Source: an uncultured Eubacteriales bacterium
GTDB taxonomy: Bacteria; Bacillota; Clostridia; Peptostreptococcales; Anaerovoracaceae
Direction: 5' to 3'
Length of the DNA: 8,743 nucleotides
Assembly (NCBI GenBank): GCA_902797405.1
Contig: CADBSP010000259.1
Span: 1-8,743 of the forward strand
This document shows, in pieces, positions 5,276 to 8,743 of this stretch; within the stretch, counting starts at the first letter, position 1, and the number at the start of each line of letters is the position of its first letter. The translations under genes were made by a program, and so were the position numbers. The notes beneath the pieces were generated by a model. It had not been told where the DNA came from, ran no database searches, and worked only from the letters and a program-made list of their open reading frames with translations.

Positions 5276-5323
5276 AAACATGTAAAAAAACACATTGATT
5301 TTTTACATGTTTTTTATTATAAT
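5276..5323 (+). promoter_or_regulatory. Promoter of the Fic gene inside a 14-bp-arm inverted repeat
   Basis: AAACATGTAAAAAA (5276-5289) and TTTTTTACATGTTT (5299-5312) are perfect inverted arms with a 9-nt centre. A promoter overlaps them: TTGATT (5295-5300), 17-base spacer, TATAAT (5318-5323), with predicted start near 5330. A second looser pair, TGTAAA (5332-5337) and TTTACA (5351-5356), follows in the leader. A repressor binding site is likely. The hairpin and T-run might also end transcription from vapC. Confidence 0.6.
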
Positions 5324-5439
5324 TGAGTTCATGTAAAGTTGGAATTGCTTTTTACACAGCAAATCTGAGATCTGAGATTTGGGTGAGATCAGAGTGTTGT
5401 GGCGGGCATACTCAAGGTCATTTCGAGTACTCTAAAAAA

Positions 5440-6660
5440 ATGAGCAATTATAAGGAATTAAAATCGTTATTTCATAAAGATCGTGCTGCTTATGAGGAAG
5501 AGTATCAGAGAAGATTTAATTCGTCTGATACTCTTAGATTTGATTTTTATATAGGAGATTCTCAGGCATTTCTAATGCAAACAGCTGAATTATGGAGTAT
5601 TGTTACAGAAATACATGAGTACAATGAAGAGATAATAAAGAAAATGTATCGTAACAATGGACTGCCTGGGAAAGCATTAGAACAGTTTAAAAGAAAGTGT
5701 TTAATCGACGAGGTTATCATATCCAATAGTATAGAGGGTGTAATTAGTACCAGAAAAGAGATTAATGCAGTTCTAGAACGGGTAAAAAATAGCGGTAACG
5801 CCAAGCGGTTTGAGAGCATAGTTAGAAAGTATAATCTTTTGGATACTGAGAATAGTATTCCTCTAAAAGATAGTAAGGACCTTCGCAGCTTATATGACGA
5901 GATTCTGCTTGATGAGATTGTTTTGGAGAATCCTGAAAATGCGCTTGATGGAAAACTGTTTAGAAAAGACAGAGTTTCAATTATTGGTCGTATAGCTGGT
6001 GAAACTATCCATGAAGGTGTCTATCCGGAAAAGAGGATAATAGAGTCGATTGACGAAGCTCTTTCTATTCTAGCTGATGAGAGTATAAACGTTCTTTTTA
6101 GAATTGGTATTTTTCATTATTTGTTCGGTTATATACATCCGTTTTATGATGGTAACGGACGCATAAATAGATTCATAAGTAGTTATATTCTAACTAAAAG
6201 GACTAACGAACTATCCGGCTACATATTATCAAAGGCTATTAGTAACAGTATTGAAAAATACTACAGAGCGTTCAAGAAAACAAATGATGCTAGAAATAAA
6301 GGCGATTTGACGCCATTCGTTTTGGATTTCCTGGAAATATTAAGAGACGGGTTCGAGGAATTGGAAAACGAATTAAGGTTTAGGTTAAATGAATTCAATG
6401 TTTACACTATAATGCTGTCAGGGCGAACAAAAGAAATGGATCAGAAGACCCGTGATTTATACTATTTGCTATTACAGGCGTCATTATTCTCAGAGATGGG
6501 AATTTCTATGGAGGAATTGGTTTCATTCTTCTCGGTTACAAGAGTGACGATGGCTAATAGACTTAAACAGATCGATGAATCTGATATGTTGATTGTGAAT
6601 ACAAGTGGACATTATAAGTATTATTCTTTAAATTTGGATAGATTCCAGAGGAAGGTGTAA
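5440..6660 (+). CDS. Class II Fic family protein (putative AMP-transferase) with C-terminal winged helix
   Basis: From ATG 5440 the protein has 406 residues. The Fic motif HPFYDGNGR is complete at residues 233-241, with His233 as catalytic base and Asp237 for metal. The inhibitory-helix motif SNSIEG at 95-100 fits [S/T]xxxE[G/N], placing it in class II, where autoinhibition is in cis and no separate antitoxin is needed. Residues about 355-397 form a winged-helix-like end (MEELVSFFSVTRVTMANRLK). Fic proteins usually transfer AMP from ATP to hydroxyl groups of target proteins; the target is unknown. The frame is open upstream to a TTG at 5323, but the probable promoter's -10 covers that codon, so the TTG would precede the transcript. 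ATG 5440 is the first methionine and its Shine-Dalgarno site is poor, implying a leader of about 110 nt and possibly low translation. Confidence 0.87.
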   Translation: MSNYKELKSLFHKDRAAYEEEYQRRFNSSDTLRFDFYIGDSQAFLMQTAELWSIVTEIHEYNEEIIKKMYRNNGLPGKALEQFKRKCLIDEVIISNSIEGVISTRKEINAVLERVKNSGNAKRFESIVRKYNLLDTENSIPLKDSKDLRSLYDEILLDEIVLENPENALDGKLFRKDRVSIIGRIAGETIHEGVYPEKRIIESIDEALSILADESINVLFRIGIFHYLFGYIHPFYDGNGRINRFISSYILTKRTNELSGYILSKAISNSIEKYYRAFKKTNDARNKGDLTPFVLDFLEILRDGFEELENELRFRLNEFNVYTIMLSGRTKEMDQKTRDLYYLLLQASLFSEMGISMEELVSFFSVTRVTMANRLKQIDESDMLIVNTSGHYKYYSLNLDRFQRKV

Positions 6661-6681
6661 GTCTCTGACGGAGGATGTAAG

Positions 6682-7383
6682 ATGATTTTTGATTTTCACA
6701 CACATATATTACCCGGAATTGATGATGGTAGCAAGAGCGTGGAGATGAGCCAGGATATGCTCCGCGCGTCTGCAGAGCAGGGTATAGACGTTATTCTAAC
6801 AACCCCTCATTTCTATGCGGACAGCATGGGGATAGAGAGTTTTTTGGCGAACAGAGATGCTGCGTTTGCTAAGATTAAGCCTATTGCAGATGATTATGGA
6901 ATTAGGCTCATTCCCGGTGGGGAGGTTGCATTCTTTAGCAATATGAGTAGGGCGGATGATTTGGAAAAACTCTGTATTCAGGGCACTCATTACATGCTTC
7001 TGGAGATGCCGTTTAGACCGTGGAATTCGATGGATTTAACCGAGGTGGACTATATTATACGGAGAGGGATTCGCCCTATAATCGCACATGTTGAGAGATT
7101 TTTCGGATTCCAGCGTGATAAGTACATAGTCGAAGACCTGATGGAGAAAGAGGTAATTGTCCAGGTGAATGCTGAATGCCTGATTGAAAGGCCGACCAGG
7201 AGACTTGGGGTCAAGCTCTTCAAAAATGGCTATGCGGAGCTTCTGGGATCGGACTGCCACAATCTTTCGAGTCGCAGGCAAAATCTGGCTGAGGGAAGAA
7301 GGATCCTAGAAAAGAAGGTTAAAAACGGTATCCTGGAGGAGATTGACGGACTGGGTGAGTATCTTCTTAGAAAAGTGCTGTGA
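6682..7383 (+). CDS. cpsB: CpsB/YwqE-type PHP-domain protein tyrosine phosphatase
   Basis: This 233-residue protein has the full metal-ligand set of the PHP-fold CpsB/CapC/YwqE phosphatases: FDFHTHILPGIDDG (His6, His8, Asp14-15), TTPHF (His43), GGE (Glu81), IIAHVERF (His136) and GSDCH (Asp191, His193). Such enzymes remove phosphate from the bacterial tyrosine kinase that controls capsule or exopolysaccharide chain length, and act in the cytoplasm. Length and motif order are normal for the family. GGAGG (6670-6674) precedes the ATG by 7 bases. It begins 21 bases after the Fic gene with no terminator between, so read-through from the Fic promoter is possible. The usual partner kinase and chain-length genes are not in this window. 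The DNA is more GC-rich than upstream. Confidence 0.92.
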   Translation: MIFDFHTHILPGIDDGSKSVEMSQDMLRASAEQGIDVILTTPHFYADSMGIESFLANRDAAFAKIKPIADDYGIRLIPGGEVAFFSNMSRADDLEKLCIQGTHYMLLEMPFRPWNSMDLTEVDYIIRRGIRPIIAHVERFFGFQRDKYIVEDLMEKEVIVQVNAECLIERPTRRLGVKLFKNGYAELLGSDCHNLSSRRQNLAEGRRILEKKVKNGILEEIDGLGEYLLRKVL

Positions 7384-7412
7384 GTTGAGTGATATTGTGA
7401 GTTGAGTGATAT
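7379..7412 (+). repeat. 17-bp perfect tandem duplication at the cpsB stop codon
   Basis: TGTGAGTTGAGTGATAT occurs twice head to tail (7379-7395 and 7396-7412). The first copy contains the cpsB stop TGA at 7381-7383. It looks like a slippage duplication. No function is evident; the rest of the gap up to 7501 shows no clear promoter or terminator. Confidence 0.85.
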
Positions 7413-7501
7413 ATTGTAAGGTTTAGATGCTAGTTGCGATTATGGGTCGTGATATAGATGTGGTAAGTTTTGGGAAGATAGATAATTAAACAGGAGTAGA
7501 T

Positions 7502-8524
7502 ATGAAGAAAACATTGGTTATTATGGCTGCGGGGATTGGATCCCGCTTCGGTGGTGGAATCAAGCAGTTGGAACCGGTTGGACCTAATGGCGAGATTATC
7601 ATGGATTATTCCATACATGATGCTGTTGCTGCCGGGTTTAAGAAGATTGTTTTTATAATTCGTCGGGATATTGAGGCGGATTTCAAGGAAGTGATAGGCG
7701 ACAGGATTTCTGCGGTTTGCGGAAAGCTTGGGGTTGAGGTGGCATACGCGTTCCAGGAAATCAGCGAGGTTCCTAGTTTGGTTGACTCTATTCTGGCACC
7801 GAAGGAGGTTCCGGAGAAGTTGGAGTCGGTGCTTCAGTTTGTGCAGGATAGCCGCACCAAGCCTCTCGGTACCGGGCATGCGATTCTGGCCTGCGATGGT
7901 CTGATTGACGGGCCGTTTGCTGTTATTAATGCGGATGATTATTACGGGAAAGATGGATTCAGAAAGGCCGCCGAGTTTTTAGGTAAGGGTACCTGTGGCG
8001 CTGGCGGTTCTGCGGAATGTGCCGATTCGTTAGACAGTGATGGTTCGGTCGGCTCCGGCTATGGGCTGGTTGGCTATATTCTAAAAAACACTCTGTCGGA
8101 TAACGGCGGTGTGACCAGAGGAATCTGCAGAGTTGGAGACTTAGGCGAACTCGTCGGGATTGACGAGACAAAGGAAATCGTTAAGGTTGCAGATGGTTCT
8201 GCAGAATCAAACGGTGTCGAGATAGATGCTAATTCTTTGGTCTCCATGAACTTTTGGTGCTATCCTGTTGATTTTATGGATATCCTTAAACGCGAGTTCC
8301 CGGATTTCCTAATGAGAATGAAGGACCCGATGAAGGATGAGTTTTTGCTCCCGATTGTTGTGGATGAACTGATAAAACAGGGGACTGAGGTTACTGTGAT
8401 TCCAACGGATGATAAGTGGTTCGGTGTGACATATAAGGAGGACAAAGCATCCGTCGTGGAAAGTTTCCGTGAGCTTTATGCGGGGGGAGTTTACTCAGAC
8501 GACCTGTATGCGGACCTTTGCTAG
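7502..8524 (+). CDS. Sugar-phosphate-type nucleotidyltransferase
   Basis: This 340-residue protein has the N-terminal signature of the NTP-transferase (GT-A-like) superfamily: VIMAAGIGSRFGG at 6-18 with Lys21 following, a GTGHA at 123-127 that contacts the nucleotide, and NADDYYG at 143-149 carrying the metal-binding aspartate. Family members join a sugar-1-phosphate or similar group to an NTP to give an activated donor for polysaccharide or cell-surface synthesis. The exact substrate cannot be read. Compared with relatives as I remember them, an extra stretch rich in Gly, Ser, Ala and Asp (about residues 161-186) separates the first half from 'YGLVGYILKNTLSDNGGV'. AGGAG (7492-7496) lies 5 bases before the ATG. 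It follows cpsB in the same direction after 118 bases, consistent with one polysaccharide locus. Confidence 0.88.
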   Translation: MKKTLVIMAAGIGSRFGGGIKQLEPVGPNGEIIMDYSIHDAVAAGFKKIVFIIRRDIEADFKEVIGDRISAVCGKLGVEVAYAFQEISEVPSLVDSILAPKEVPEKLESVLQFVQDSRTKPLGTGHAILACDGLIDGPFAVINADDYYGKDGFRKAAEFLGKGTCGAGGSAECADSLDSDGSVGSGYGLVGYILKNTLSDNGGVTRGICRVGDLGELVGIDETKEIVKVADGSAESNGVEIDANSLVSMNFWCYPVDFMDILKREFPDFLMRMKDPMKDEFLLPIVVDELIKQGTEVTVIPTDDKWFGVTYKEDKASVVESFRELYAGGVYSDDLYADLC

Positions 8525-8580
8525 GAGATAGGAAGAACTTTAACCGGATAGCCAAGACGGAGGGGCTTGGTTTACTCGGA

Positions 8581-8743
8581 TCTGCACCTCAGAATTGGGG
8601 TACAGGCCAGACTGGTCGGAATGAAGGGATTCTGAGGTGCAGAAATCAAAAATCAAAATCTGCACCGGTGCAAAATCAAAAAACAGGATTTTGCACCTCA
8701 GAATTAATTGTGAAAAGTGAATTTCGAGTGCAGAAATCAAAAA
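8581..8743. repeat. Cluster of interspersed palindromic repeats, running off the window edge
   Basis: Arms TCTGCACCTCAGAAT (8581-8595) and ATTCTGAGGTGCAGA (8629-8643) form a perfect 15-bp inverted repeat with a 33-nt centre. TGCACCGGTGCA (8661-8672) is a perfect palindrome. GGTGCAAAATC (8667-8677) and GATTTTGCACC (8687-8697) form a second inverted repeat with a 9-nt loop. TGCACCTCAGAATT recurs at 8583 and 8692, and GTGCAGAAATCAAAAA at 8637 and 8728. The layout resembles a REP/BIME-like noncoding element; the first hairpin may also end the nucleotidyltransferase transcript. No gene is supported here. Confidence 0.8.

Noticed and set aside
5323..5439. TTG 5323 as start of the Fic protein
   Set aside because: The codon overlaps the predicted -10 box and the added 39 residues do not resemble Fic N-termini.
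8545..8575. Terminator hairpin CCAAG...CTTGG after the nucleotidyltransferase
   Set aside because: The stem is only 5 bp and no T-run follows, so it is too weak to call.
8540..8740. 66-codon minus-strand reading frame
   Set aside because: It consists almost entirely of the palindromic repeat cluster, so its length is a by-product of repeats.
8581..8743. CRISPR array
   Set aside because: Repeats are of mixed orientation and irregular spacing, with no unique spacers of constant length.

Overview
The window is AT-rich DNA with strong AGGAGG-type ribosome binding sites, several TTGACA/TATAAT-type promoters, an Fst-like peptide gene and CpsB-type phosphatase. Together these point to a low-GC Gram-positive bacterium (Bacillota), most likely a Lachnospiraceae relative such as Butyrivibrio. 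The lineage is an inference; no rRNA or tRNA is present to confirm it.

Positions 1-6660 read as an accessory island of stress, dormancy and defence modules. In order: the 3' part of an unrecognised gene with an HEPN-like RNxxxH motif (1-645); a HigB-like toxin overlapping a HigA antitoxin fused to an ImmA/IrrE zinc-peptidase domain (752-2198); an orphan AAA-type ATPase with a winged helix and a DUF234/PD-(D/E)xK-like end (2557-4002), preceded by a four-unit 15-bp tandem repeat; a probable type I toxin-antitoxin locus on both strands (about 4006-4301); a Phd-type antitoxin overlapping a VapC-like PIN toxin (4534-5180); and a class II Fic protein (5440-6660). Nearly every module has its own promoter and palindromes that look like autoregulatory operators. 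No transposase, integrase or CRISPR array is visible.

The most interesting locus is at 4006-4301. A 31-residue membrane peptide is encoded on the minus strand with an extended -10 promoter and a full Shine-Dalgarno sequence. It faces a roughly 70-nt RNA transcribed from a near-consensus promoter on the plus strand. Both transcripts stop at one shared bidirectional terminator. The small RNA carries a hairpin loop and flanks that repeat the template of the toxin's start region: a 13-nt exact match plus an 11-nt match with two G-U pairs over the Shine-Dalgarno/start codon. This is the architecture of the Enterococcus pAD1 par (Fst) locus. The ATPase and this locus lie between two nearly identical 46-bp hairpin elements in direct orientation (2325-2370 and 4386-4431).

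From 6682 the content becomes ordinary and visibly more GC-rich: a CpsB/YwqE-type PHP tyrosine phosphatase, 21 bases after the Fic gene, and a sugar-phosphate-type nucleotidyltransferase, both typical of surface polysaccharide synthesis. The window ends in a cluster of interspersed palindromic repeats (8581-8743) that runs off the edge. The gene-free stretch 2199-2556 holds an orphan reading frame, one 46-bp element, the ATPase promoter and the 15-bp repeats. The stretch 4003-4533 holds the type I locus, the second 46-bp element and the Phd/VapC promoter and operator.
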